Shown: one piece after another, positions 16,210 through 24,916 of the stretch
Numbering within the stretch: position 1 is the first letter of the stretch
Layout: each line of letters begins with the position of its first letter
Source: Streptomyces canus
Lineage (GTDB): Bacteria > Actinomycetota > Actinomycetes > Streptomycetales > Streptomycetaceae
Assembly: GCF_030816965.1 (NCBI RefSeq)
Contig: NZ_JAUSYQ010000002.1
Location: forward strand, 5,367,501-5,431,500
DNA: 64,000 nucleotides
Direction of reading: 5' to 3'
Translations under genes and position numbers: made by a program
The notes under the pieces: generated by a model
What the model saw: the letters and a program-made list of their open reading frames with translations, nothing else
The model's database searches: none
Told to the model about the DNA's origin: nothing

Positions 16210-17901
16210 TCAGGGCAGGAGCTCGATCACGTCGTACGACACGCCGGGGCTGAGGTAGGCACTGCCGCCGGATCCGCTGACGATGTCGAGAGTCAGCTCC
16301 TGGTAGGCGTCAGGGGACTTGACCCAGGCGCTCGCCGGGACGGCGTAGCTGTAGGTGTGGTTGTTGCCCCGGTAGGAGCCCACGGTCAGTGACCGGGTCG
16401 TCGGCTCCTTGGCCGGCGCGGGGACGGCCGAGACCCAGTCGTTGACCCGGACGCGCGGCCTGCCGTTCGCGAACGCCGTGGTGATGGCGATGTTGAGGGT
16501 GTGGCCCGAGGCCAGCTGCTGGGCGGTGAGCCTGAAGCGGATCTTCTGGCGGTCGTTGACGTCCGCCCACTGGTAGCAGGGGAAGTCGTCGGTCCGCGAG
16601 GCACCCACCGTGAAGACGGCGCCGGTCCAGGGCCTGGCCCGTGCGTCGGAGGGGTGCATGGTGGTCATCAGCGAGGCGTTCTTGAAGCCGCGCGGTGTGC
16701 CGCTGAAGTCGCCGATGCGCCAGATCGCCTGCTTCCTGCTCGGGTCGGCGCCGATCGTCAGGGTGTGCAGCGGGGCCGTCCGCCCGGCGGTGACCGTGAC
16801 CCTCGTGGTGTGCACCGCCAGTTCTTCCTTGTAGACGGTGAGCGTGTAGGTGCCGGGCAGCATGTACGGGGACAGGAAACGCCCGGTGGCCGGGTCGACC
16901 TCGGTCCAGTACTGCGCCTCGGCGTTCGCGAAGCCGACGGTGTAGGCGTACGCCGTGTCCCGCCCGGCGATGCCGACCCCCGCGACCCGGCCGCGACCGC
17001 TGCGGCCGACCCAGCCGGCCAGTCCCAGGCCGTCGGCCCAGGAGGTGTCGACACGGTCGTGGCGCAGCGAGGCAGCGGGCTGTCCGCCGTCGGTGAAGGC
17101 CAGGACGTACGGACCCTGCAGGCCGAAGCGCATCGGCTCGGTCTGGTTCTCGCCGTAGTAGAGGATCTCGTACAGGCCGGCGCCGTCCTCGTAGTGGTGG
17201 CGCATGAGCGAGCGGTAGAACGGTCCGCCGGACGCCTTCTCGTGGTTGCTGCGCACCATCCACATGCCGACCTTGCCGTCGCTCCAGCCGACGTGGTCGT
17301 AGTCGATGACGCGCTGGTTGGAGTAGTGCTTGGAGCGGGTGGTGCCGTTCGGCTTGCGGCGGACGTCCTGTGCCTCGATCACGGTGTCGGTGCGGGCGTC
17401 CCAGGAGTCGGGAAGGTTGTTGGGGAACAGGCCGGGCCGGACGCGGACGATGTAGCGGGTGGCGGTGATGGAGGCGTCCGCCTTGTTCGTCCACATGTAG
17501 ACGTTGTTCTCGCCGCGGCGGGCGGCGTAGTAGTGGTGCATCGTGCCGTGCACGACCGTGATCAGGATCGTGTCGCCGGTCCTGCGGATGCTCACGGACG
17601 ACGTCCCCAGGCCCGTCTCGACGTGCGAGTTCTTGCCGCCGTAGCCCTGGTACTCGGTGCCCTTGTACACCAGCGAGGTCAGGTCGCCGTTGCGGTGGTC
17701 GACCTTGAAGACCAGGTCGGCGCCGGTACCGACCACGTACGCGTTCCCGTCGTCGCGGTAGCCGAAGGTCGAGGTGGCCGCGTCGGCGCCCGAGACGAGC
17801 GGTCCGGCGATCGCGGCGCCCCCGGCGAGGGCGAGGCCGCCGACGGCGGTTCTGCGCAGGACGGTGCGTCGGGTCAGGTGTCGGCGAGCGTGCTGGGGCA
17901 T
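16210..17901 (-). CDS. Rhamnogalacturonan lyase-like protein (polysaccharide lyase family 4), Tat-exported
   Basis: A 563-residue secreted protein. The N-terminus (RRTVLRRTAVGGLALAGGAA) carries a twin-arginine signal with an Ala-rich h-region ending near ADAAT. The body has the three-domain layout of PL4: a beta-super-sandwich catalytic domain (residues ~45-330; VDHRNGDLTSLVYKGTEYQG is the usual opening), a fibronectin-III-like domain (LPGTYTLTVYKEELAVHTTR), and a jelly-roll carbohydrate-binding domain to the end. The family cleaves rhamnogalacturonan-I of pectin by beta-elimination. It lies in a run of three secreted enzymes; the neighbours point to plant-polymer or wall degradation. Confidence 0.85.
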   Translation of the reverse strand: MPQHARRHLTRRTVLRRTAVGGLALAGGAAIAGPLVSGADAATSTFGYRDDGNAYVVGTGADLVFKVDHRNGDLTSLVYKGTEYQGYGGKNSHVETGLGTSSVSIRRTGDTILITVVHGTMHHYYAARRGENNVYMWTNKADASITATRYIVRVRPGLFPNNLPDSWDARTDTVIEAQDVRRKPNGTTRSKHYSNQRVIDYDHVGWSDGKVGMWMVRSNHEKASGGPFYRSLMRHHYEDGAGLYEILYYGENQTEPMRFGLQGPYVLAFTDGGQPAASLRHDRVDTSWADGLGLAGWVGRSGRGRVAGVGIAGRDTAYAYTVGFANAEAQYWTEVDPATGRFLSPYMLPGTYTLTVYKEELAVHTTRVTVTAGRTAPLHTLTIGADPSRKQAIWRIGDFSGTPRGFKNASLMTTMHPSDARARPWTGAVFTVGASRTDDFPCYQWADVNDRQKIRFRLTAQQLASGHTLNIAITTAFANGRPRVRVNDWVSAVPAPAKEPTTRSLTVGSYRGNNHTYSYAVPASAWVKSPDAYQELTLDIVSGSGGSAYLSPGVSYDVIELLP

Positions 17902-17958
17902 GGGTGTTCCGTTCGTGCGTACGGGGGTTTGGGCGTACGGGATGAGGGTGTGGTGCGC

Positions 17959-19404
17959 TCAGAGGGTGGCGCGCAGGTGGCTGACCGTGACGAAGTGGTA
18001 GCCGCGGGCGGTCAGCGTGCGCAGGATCTGCGGGACCGCGGCGACCGAGGTGGGGTGGATGTCGTGCATCAGGACGACGCTGTTGCGCCGCGCCTTGGCG
18101 ATGACGGTCTGGGCGACCTTGTCGGCGTCGGGGTACTTCCAGTCCTCGGTGTCCACGTCCCACAGCACGGGGGAGAGCGTGGTCGCGGCCTTCACCTGGG
18201 CGTTGACGGCGCCGTAGGGCGGGCGGAAGAGGGTGGGGGCCTCGCCGGTGGCGGCCTTGATGGCGGCGCTGGTGCGGCTCAGCTGGTAGGTGATCTGCTC
18301 GGAGGTGAGCTTGGTGAGGTCGGGATGGTTCCAAGAGTGGTTGCCGACCTCGTGTCCGGCGCGTGCCTCGGCGCGGACCAGGTCGGGGTGGGCGGCGACG
18401 TTCTGGCCGACGGTGAAGAAGGTGGCGCGCGCCCTGTACTGCGCCAGGTAGGTCAGCAGGGTCGCGGTCTCCGGCGCCGCCGGCCCGTCGTCGAAGGTCA
18501 CCGCGATGCACGTGACCTTCTTGCAGTCGGTGTCGTCGTCGCCGGAGGCGGTGGGGGCGGCGGCGGTCGGCGTGGAGGTGTGGGTCGCACCCAGGTCGAG
18601 CGAACGGCTGGGCGTCACCGTCTGCCGCTGGACACGCCTTCCGAACGCGGACAGCCAGGGGGTGACCGTCCCCCTGGAGAGGACCACCGTGTAGGCCCCG
18701 GCCGCCGGGACGCCCACGTCACCGCGGTCGAAGGTCACCCGCAGCCCGCCGTCGGCGGTGAAGGCCATGTCGTCCAGGACGGTGGTGCGGGAGGCCGGGT
18801 CGGAGAAGGTGTCGTCGAGGGCAGCGGTGTCGACGCCTTCGCGCCCCTTGAGCCGGTCCTTCAGGGCGGCGAGGAAGGCTTCCCGGGAGTTTCCGGCGAC
18901 GAGCCCGAGGGCCGTGCGGTACGCGCCGGCCTGGCCGTCGTACCAGTACGTCCTGCTCGACAGGCCCGACCCGGCGGCGGCGTGGTCCAGCGTGGTGAGC
19001 CGGACACCGAGGACGTCCCCGGAGGCGACCAGGAACTGATGGCTGATGTTGAGCTCGCGGCCCTCCGGGCTGTCCGAACCGCCCCCGCACGTGTCCGAGC
19101 GGAAGCCGGACAGGCGCTCCTCCACGTCCTTCTTCATCGCGGCCGTCATCGCCTCCGCACCGGGCACGTCCGGATAGCTCGCGGCGAAGGGGCAGGAACT
19201 CTGCTCGCTGCTGTCGCTGACGATCCGCAGGTCCTCGATCTTGGAAGGATCGATGCTGCGGACCGGTGAGGGAGTGGCGGCGGATCCGTGTCGGGCGTCG
19301 GCGCCCGCCACACCCGAGGAGCCGTCCGATCCGGACGAGCAGGCCGCCGTGAGGGAGAGGGAGCCGAGCAGGAGGAGCGAGGGGACGAGGACGTGAGTGC
19401 GCAT
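17959..19404 (-). CDS. Polysaccharide deacetylase (NodB domain) lipoprotein
   Basis: A 481-residue protein with a lipoprotein signal (LLLLGSLSLTAACSSGSDG; lipid-modified Cys at ~22). Residues ~50-270 are an RsiV/DUF3298-like extracellular domain (SSCPFAASYPDVPGAEAM). Residues ~290-481 are a NodB deacetylase: TFDDGP holds the catalytic Asp pair, HSWNHPDL gives the metal HxxxH, RPPYG, the WDVDTEDW motif, and VLMHDIH with the late His. All five NodB motifs are intact, so activity on N- or O-acetyl groups of a glycan is likely. It is first in line before the lyase and subtilase on the same strand (57-bp gap). Confidence 0.9.
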   Translation of the reverse strand: MRTHVLVPSLLLLGSLSLTAACSSGSDGSSGVAGADARHGSAATPSPVRSIDPSKIEDLRIVSDSSEQSSCPFAASYPDVPGAEAMTAAMKKDVEERLSGFRSDTCGGGSDSPEGRELNISHQFLVASGDVLGVRLTTLDHAAAGSGLSSRTYWYDGQAGAYRTALGLVAGNSREAFLAALKDRLKGREGVDTAALDDTFSDPASRTTVLDDMAFTADGGLRVTFDRGDVGVPAAGAYTVVLSRGTVTPWLSAFGRRVQRQTVTPSRSLDLGATHTSTPTAAAPTASGDDDTDCKKVTCIAVTFDDGPAAPETATLLTYLAQYRARATFFTVGQNVAAHPDLVRAEARAGHEVGNHSWNHPDLTKLTSEQITYQLSRTSAAIKAATGEAPTLFRPPYGAVNAQVKAATTLSPVLWDVDTEDWKYPDADKVAQTVIAKARRNSVVLMHDIHPTSVAAVPQILRTLTARGYHFVTVSHLRATL

Positions 19405-19561
19405 GAGACCAGAACCTGACTGAGGGGATGTGCGGACGCCGCCGACGGGACGCCGCGGTCGTTCTGGTCACTGATCGTCCAGGTCAGAGGCGTTTTTCAG
19501 CGACCCGCGAGGCCACCCTGAACAATCCGGTCCCCAGGTGGTTCGTCCGGTTTCAGTGGCT

Positions 19562-22500
19562 TCAGTCGCTTTTGGCGCACACGTTCTCGTACGGCGCGTC
19601 AGGGACGTAGGTCCGCCACTGCGCCTCGGTCAGCCCGCCACCGGTCCGGGCGCAGATGGTGCGGACGGCCCGGTCCGGGGCGATGGCGAAACGCTGGAGC
19701 AGTACGTCGGGGCCGCCGGCGTAGACCGTCCCGCCGTCCTCGGCGAAGGCGAGGGAGCGGATCCCGTCGCCGGGCGTGGGCAGGTCCGTCCCGAGCGGTT
19801 GCTGGGTCGCGGTGTCCCACAGCCGCAGGGTTCCGTTCGCGCCGCCCACCGCCAGCGTGCCGCCGTCCGCGGAGAAGGCGAGCGCCCCCACCGCCTCCGG
19901 CTCGCCCTGGGAGGCCGTGTCGGAGGTGCCGGTCAGTGCACCCGCACGGTGACGGACATCGCCGTCCCACAGGGTGACGTGCCCGGTGGAGTCGCCGACG
20001 GCGAGCCGGGTGCCGTCGGGACTGAACGCCAGCGCGGTCACCTGGCGGCCGTCGGCGAGCGCGCGCCCGGAGACCTTCCCGGCCCTCGGATCGGCGTACT
20101 GGTCGTCGGAGGTCACGAGCAGATCCCCGTCGGGTCGCACGGCCAGGGCCGCCCCGGACAGACCGCGCACGGTCCCCGACCGCCGGTGGGCGCGGGTGTC
20201 CCAGACCTCCGTGGTGGAGACGTCGGGGGCGGCGCGGGCCGCCAGCAGCGTGCGGCCGCCGGGACCCAGGGCCAGGGCGGTGACCGGACGGTCGGCGGCG
20301 CCGGACGTGTCGAGGACCGTACGCACCCGGTGCGCCCTCACGTCCCACACGGTGAAGCGCAGCCGCAGGGAGCCGTGCGAGGACACGGTGTCGGCGACGG
20401 CCAGCGATCCCCCGTCCGGGCTGAAGGCCAGCAGGGGGACGTCCGTATCGGACACGCTCGGCAGTGTGCCGAGCGCTGCGCGGGCGAGGACCGCGCCCAT
20501 GGGGGTTCCCCCGCTCGAGCGAAGCCGGGAGTGGGGGAGCGTCGAACGCAGCTCGAAACGGTAGCCGCCGCCGGACCCGGTGACGATGGCCAGGGCGGTG
20601 CCGTCCGGGCTGAGCGCGCTCGCGTCGGCCGGAGTGCTCTGCCATGGCGGGGTGAGACGGTCGGTCAGGTCGAAGGTGTGGACTGTGGCACCGTCCAGGT
20701 AGCGCAGGAGGCGAGGCGTGCCCAGGTCCCAGGTCAGCCCAACGGCCTCGTCCTTGGACAGCTGCCGGTGGAACACCTGCGTACCGCCGGTGGACAGTCG
20801 CCACACGGCGAGTTCGTGGTCGTCCGCCGTGGCGAGGAACTCGCCGTCGCGCGAGAGAGCGGCCTGGGTGAAGCCGGTGATCCCGTCACCGGCGAAGTCG
20901 GCGAGCGTGCGTCCGCTGCGGATGTCCCAGGCCAGGGCCCTCGTGCCGGAGGCGGCGGCCAGCCGTCTGCCGTCCGCGCTGAACCGCAGCAGGCGTGCAC
21001 CGCCGTCCGCGCCGGAGCCGGTGCCGCACACGGTCCTGTCCGCCTTCTCCCAGGCACCCGGCAGCCGCTTGCGGCCGGCCGTGTCCCACAGCTGGAGCGG
21101 CCCTTCGGCGGGACAGAGGGCGAGCAGGCGTCCACCGGGGCCGACGGCCGCCGAGGCGAGCGTGCGCCCGAGGCCGGTGGTGAAGAGGACCTTGCCGTCG
21201 TCCGTCCGGCGCAGCCGGACCGTGCCCGGACCGTCCGGCGGCGCGACGAGATAAGCGCTCCCGTCGGGCGCGCTGCCCTGGAGCGACGCGTCGCCCAGTT
21301 CGGCTTCGGACCTGCCCCGCGGAAGGTTCCACACCTTCTCGCCCGCGTCCGGCCCGATGACGTCGAGATACCGGGAGCGGGGCCCGACGTCGGCCACCTC
21401 GGTGCCGCTCGGCAGGCGGTAAGTGGCGGTGACCTTGTGGTCGGCCACGTTCCGGGCAGTCACCGCGGAGCCCTCGACACTGACCAGCGTCCGGCCGCCG
21501 TCGGAGAGGAAACGCCTGACGCCCTTGCCCGCCTGGGGGTCGGTGAAGGCGTCCCGTTCCGGCTGCGCCAGGGCACCCAGCAGCGCCGAGCGGGACTCGG
21601 TGAGCGGGGCGGTCTTCCATGCCGCCACCCCGAGCAGGGCGGCGGTACGGGGATCGGTGGAGCGCAGACTGCCGGCCACGGTGGCCAGGCGGCGGGCGGT
21701 GGCCTTGGCGGTCTCCTCCTGGCTCACCTCATTGCGCTGCCAGGCGACCAGGCCGGCGGCCAGCGCCAGCACGAGGAACACGGACAGGCCGACGGTCAGG
21801 GAACGTGTCCGCCGCACGGAGCGGGTCGCGGTCTCCCGCTCGGCGTCCCGGGCGGCGAGGGAAGCGGTGAGGAAGGCTCGTTCCGGCCCGGTCAGATCGT
21901 CTTCTCGTGCCCGCTGGCCGTCGTTCTCCTGCCGGGCGAACAGTTCCTCGGCCCGGGTCAGCCGCGTGCCCCGGTACAGTGCGCCGGGGTCGTGTGCCAG
22001 CTCCTCCCAGCCGCGCGCCGCCTCACCGAGCCGACGCTGCTCGCGCAGCCGCTCCCGGCCCTCCTCGATCCAGCCGGCCAGCCGCGGCCAGCCGGTGATC
22101 AGCGCCTCGTGCGCGAGTTCCACCGTGTCGCCGTCCAGGGTGACCAGACGGGCGGCGACGAGACGTTCCAGCACCTCCTGCACACCGTTGCCCAGCTCGG
22201 CGCGGGACGCCGGACGACGGGTGTCGGCCGTGTTGTCGCCGGGCGTGATGAGCCGCAGCAGGATGCGTCGGGCCGCCCTGCCCTGCTCCGCCGGCAGCGC
22301 CCCGTACGCCTCCTCCGCGGTGGCGGCGATCGCGCCGCGTGCGCCGCCCGTCTCCTCGTAGGCAGCCAGGGTCAGCAACCGACCGCGGCGGCGGTGCCAG
22401 GTCTCCAGTAGTGCGTGGGAGAGCATGGGCAGCGCGCCCGGCTGGTCCATGACCTCGTCGAGGATGCGGGCGGTGAGAGCGCGCTCCACGTTCAGGCCGA

Positions 22501-23338
22501 CGGAGGCGGCCGGTCCGGTGATCACCTCGCGCAGCTCGTCCCGGCTCATCGGCCCGACCAGCAGAGCGGCCCGGCAGACGGTCTCTGCCAGCTCACGGTG
22601 ATCGGCGCAGTGGCCGTAGAAGTCGCCGCGCACCGCGACCAGCACGCGCAGTCGGCTCTCCGGCCGGCGGGCCGCGAGCAGCAGATCCAGGAACCGGTCC
22701 CGTTCCGCACGGTCGCGGCACAGGGTGAACAGCTCCTCGAACTGATCGACGATCACCCAGGTCTCCCCGTCGCCGTCGCGGGGGAGGAACGCCTTCTCGT
22801 GCGTGCGGGCCGGCCGCTCACCGGGGGTGAGCACACGGATCACCGCCGGCCGCTCGGCACCTTCCGCCTGCCGCAGTCTCGGAATCAGCCCTGCCCGCAG
22901 CAGCGACGACTTGCCACTGCCGGATGCCCCGAACACCGCCGCGAACCGGTGCTCGCGCACCAACTCCATCAGGTCGGTGACGAGAGCCTCCCGGCCGAAG
23001 AACAGGTCACTGTCGTCCGGCTCGAAGCGGGCCAGCCCCCGGTACGGCGGCCTCTCGTCCGGCGCAGGCGCCCGGACCTCGGCGTCCGCCTCCCGCCAGC
23101 GCCGTTCCCATTCGTCCGGGTCGGCATCCAGTGCCTCGGCGTACGCCCGCACCACCGCCGGTGAGGGCAGCCGATCTCCGGCCGCCGCCTGGGACATCGC
23201 GGTGAGCGAGTATCCCGACCGCTCGGCCATCTCCCTGTACGGCGGCTTCCCCGCCTTCTCCCGCAGGACACGGAGGTCGTGCGCGAGCCGTTGTACGGGA
23301 CCGGCGTCCGGGTCGACCGGCTTTTCGCGACGTCCCAC
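19562..23338 (-). CDS. HTH - nSTAND1 NTPase - WD40 repeat protein
   Basis: A 1258-residue protein. Residues ~15-85 are an XRE-type helix-turn-helix (LAHDLRVLREKAGKPPYREM ... YSLTAMSQAAAGDRLPS). Residues ~105-450 are a novel-STAND NTPase: the RGLARFEPDDSDLFFGR lead-in, Walker A GASGSGKSS (~140), Walker B WVIVDQFEELF (~195). A coiled region and one membrane span (TVGLSVFLVLALAAGLVAW, ~545) follow, then ~650 residues of WD40 repeats with LAFSPDG / LAFSADG units. The start is GTG 23338 after GAAAGG. Such proteins act as signal-responsive switches in Streptomyces; related architectures occur in defence and in antibiotic regulation. Trigger and output are unknown. An in-frame repeat insertion lies at 20501-20539. 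Confidence 0.9.
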   Translation of the reverse strand: MGRREKPVDPDAGPVQRLAHDLRVLREKAGKPPYREMAERSGYSLTAMSQAAAGDRLPSPAVVRAYAEALDADPDEWERRWREADAEVRAPAPDERPPYRGLARFEPDDSDLFFGREALVTDLMELVREHRFAAVFGASGSGKSSLLRAGLIPRLRQAEGAERPAVIRVLTPGERPARTHEKAFLPRDGDGETWVIVDQFEELFTLCRDRAERDRFLDLLLAARRPESRLRVLVAVRGDFYGHCADHRELAETVCRAALLVGPMSRDELREVITGPAASVGLNVERALTARILDEVMDQPGALPMLSHALLETWHRRRGRLLTLAAYEETGGARGAIAATAEEAYGALPAEQGRAARRILLRLITPGDNTADTRRPASRAELGNGVQEVLERLVAARLVTLDGDTVELAHEALITGWPRLAGWIEEGRERLREQRRLGEAARGWEELAHDPGALYRGTRLTRAEELFARQENDGQRAREDDLTGPERAFLTASLAARDAERETATRSVRRTRSLTVGLSVFLVLALAAGLVAWQRNEVSQEETAKATARRLATVAGSLRSTDPRTAALLGVAAWKTAPLTESRSALLGALAQPERDAFTDPQAGKGVRRFLSDGGRTLVSVEGSAVTARNVADHKVTATYRLPSGTEVADVGPRSRYLDVIGPDAGEKVWNLPRGRSEAELGDASLQGSAPDGSAYLVAPPDGPGTVRLRRTDDGKVLFTTGLGRTLASAAVGPGGRLLALCPAEGPLQLWDTAGRKRLPGAWEKADRTVCGTGSGADGGARLLRFSADGRRLAAASGTRALAWDIRSGRTLADFAGDGITGFTQAALSRDGEFLATADDHELAVWRLSTGGTQVFHRQLSKDEAVGLTWDLGTPRLLRYLDGATVHTFDLTDRLTPPWQSTPADASALSPDGTALAIVTGSGGGYRFELRSTLPHSRLRSSGGTPMGAVLARAALGTLPSVSDTDVPLLAFSPDGGSLAVADTVSSHGSLRLRFTVWDVRAHRVRTVLDTSGAADRPVTALALGPGGRTLLAARAAPDVSTTEVWDTRAHRRSGTVRGLSGAALAVRPDGDLLVTSDDQYADPRAGKVSGRALADGRQVTALAFSPDGTRLAVGDSTGHVTLWDGDVRHRAGALTGTSDTASQGEPEAVGALAFSADGGTLAVGGANGTLRLWDTATQQPLGTDLPTPGDGIRSLAFAEDGGTVYAGGPDVLLQRFAIAPDRAVRTICARTGGGLTEAQWRTYVPDAPYENVCAKSD
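20501..20539. repeat. Streptomyces CTCGAGCGAAGC-type short repeat inserted in frame
   Basis: GGGGGTTCCCCCGCTCGAGC followed by GAAGCCGGGAGTGGGGGAG is a form of a short partly palindromic repeat that I recognise as scattered through Streptomyces genomes. Here it lies in the WD40 gene and adds about 13 residues (HSRLRSSGGTPMG) between two repeats without breaking the frame. Confidence 0.6.
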
Positions 23339-23339
23339 C

Positions 23340-23362
23340 GAAAGTACCTTTCACCTGGTGAA
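23340..23362. promoter_or_regulatory. Overlapping palindromes at the start of the nSTAND gene
   Basis: GAAAG-TAC-CTTTC (23340-23352) overlaps the perfect palindrome TTCACC-T-GGTGAA (23350-23362), both directly before the GTG start at 23338. They could be an operator for autoregulation by the protein's own HTH domain. The rest of the gap (23363-23791) has no recognisable gene. Confidence 0.4.
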
Positions 23363-23791
23363 CCCGGACAGCAGGCGGTCAAGGTACGTTTTTTTCCGAT
23401 TCCCTCGCAATCCTGGCCCCTGTGAGGCTGCCCACGGGTTCACCCTGAAGGGCACGCCATGGCCCGACGCCGTGAGGGGGACGAGTGCCGTGACTGCGTC
23501 GCCTTCTCCGTGCTCGGGGCTCGTCGACGCGTAGGTCGACTGAGGAGGGCGTCGCGACTGCACGTGGATGCCGGTCCCCGCACTGGTTTGCGAGATCACA
23601 TGGAGCGGATCGGGGACCGGTCCCGGACGCTCGTCCTAGCATCCGACATCAGCTGCGGGCAGCACCCACGACCGGCCTCCACCGGAGTCAAGTGCCTCGC
23701 GTGCGACCAACGATTCGGGTCCGGTACGCGCAAGCCCGGTCTTCATTGCAGATGCAGTGTGTGCTGGAGACACCGGTGAAGGGGGACGACC

Positions 23792-24238
23792 GTGGGGCAG
23801 GTGCGCGAGGGTGCACGATTGGCGGCTTGGGCCGTCAGCGGGGTCATCGGCCTGGCGGTGTTGTACGTGATCGGGGTGTTCGCCTTCGGCGGTGCCGAGT
23901 GGATCACCGCCCCGTTCCGCGGTGAGGCGGACAAGCGCGAGAACACCGTCGGCTCGGGCGAGTTCCGTCAGACCGCGTACGAGGAGTTCTTCGATCTGTG
24001 CGAGGCGGTGCAGAACGCCGAAGGGACGATCCAGGCGCTCCAGGAGGAGCGGGAGGTCGCTTCGGAAACTCGCACGACGCAGATCGACCAGTCGATCACC
24101 GCGCTGAAGGCCACGCGGATCGAGTCGGTCAACACCTACAACTCGAAGGCCGCCCAGGAGCACCGCGCACCCTTCCGCGACAAGGATCTGCCGTACCGGC
24201 TGGATGCCACCGCCGAGCACACCACGTGCACCAACTGA
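23792..24238 (+). CDS. Hypothetical membrane-anchored protein
   Basis: A 148-residue protein with one N-terminal membrane span (LAAWAVSGVIGLAVLYVIGV, ~residues 10-32). An extracytoplasmic helical, charged region follows (VQNAEGTIQALQEEREVASE), with a late CTN end. GTG 23792 is preceded by AAGGGGGA at good spacing. A 34-bp gap separates it from a lipoprotein gene in the same direction, so the two are probably cotranscribed and may work together at the membrane. I recognise no family. Confidence 0.75.
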   Translation: MGQVREGARLAAWAVSGVIGLAVLYVIGVFAFGGAEWITAPFRGEADKRENTVGSGEFRQTAYEEFFDLCEAVQNAEGTIQALQEEREVASETRTTQIDQSITALKATRIESVNTYNSKAAQEHRAPFRDKDLPYRLDATAEHTTCTN

Positions 24239-24272
24239 TCCCCGTCTCATCCCGGGAAGAGGGCAGCACCGC

Positions 24273-24836
24273 ATGAAGAAGTTCGCACGCATGGCCCAGG
24301 CCACCGTTGCCGCACTCGTTGTGGGCCTTGCCCTGACGTCCTGCACCGACTCCAGCCAGGACAAGGAGAACAAGGCCAAGCAGGACAACTACGACCACCT
24401 CGTGGCCCAGCAGCCGGCGGGCCGCATGGCGTACTCGCCGACCCGCGAAGCGATCAACCAGTGGATCAGGACGTGGGGGAAGCGGGGCAAACTCTCGTAC
24501 GTCTACATCCAGAACGCCAAGGGCGAGTACGGGTACTTCATCATGAAGGGCCTGCCGGTGCCGCGCTGCAAGATGCTCACTCCGACGGAGAGGGTGGAGT
24601 CCTCCTCCAACGGCGTCGCGGTCCTCGCACAGCCCGGCATGGACGGCACGTACACGTCGGGTTCCACCTGCAACGCCTACTACGGTTTCGATGCCACGAC
24701 GGGCGCGTACATGGAGTTCACGGTCGGCACGAACCAGTCGTTCTTCCTGTTCGACAAGCCCATGACGATGCCGGAGTACGCCAGCGCCAAGCAGTTGGGG
24801 CCGACCTCGGTGAAGGATGTCGGGCAGCAGCCTTGA
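24273..24836 (+). CDS. Hypothetical lipoprotein
   Basis: A 187-residue protein. The signal AALVVGLALTSCTDSSQDKE carries a lipobox with Cys at ~25. The mature part (residues 26-187) has two further Cys (RCKML and STCNAYYG) that may form a disulfide, and aromatic-rich strands (YVYIQNAKGEYGYFIMKGLP). ATG 24273 is chosen because it opens the lipoprotein signal; a longer frame from 24204 lacks one. It follows the membrane protein at 23792 by 34 bp. No family recognised; the same gene pair next to an nSTAND gene may be a unit. Confidence 0.78.
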   Translation: MKKFARMAQATVAALVVGLALTSCTDSSQDKENKAKQDNYDHLVAQQPAGRMAYSPTREAINQWIRTWGKRGKLSYVYIQNAKGEYGYFIMKGLPVPRCKMLTPTERVESSSNGVAVLAQPGMDGTYTSGSTCNAYYGFDATTGAYMEFTVGTNQSFFLFDKPMTMPEYASAKQLGPTSVKDVGQQP

Positions 24837-24916
24837 GCGGGCGGGGCCGGTTGGAAGAGTTCCGGCCCCGTGCCCCGTCACGCGGCGTCGATGGCGACGG
24901 TGTCCCTGCGGGCAGG

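Noticed and set aside
20501..20539. A terminator inside the WD40 gene.
   Set aside because: The hairpin-like repeat lies in the middle of an intact reading frame that continues normally on both sides, so I treat it as an inserted repeat.
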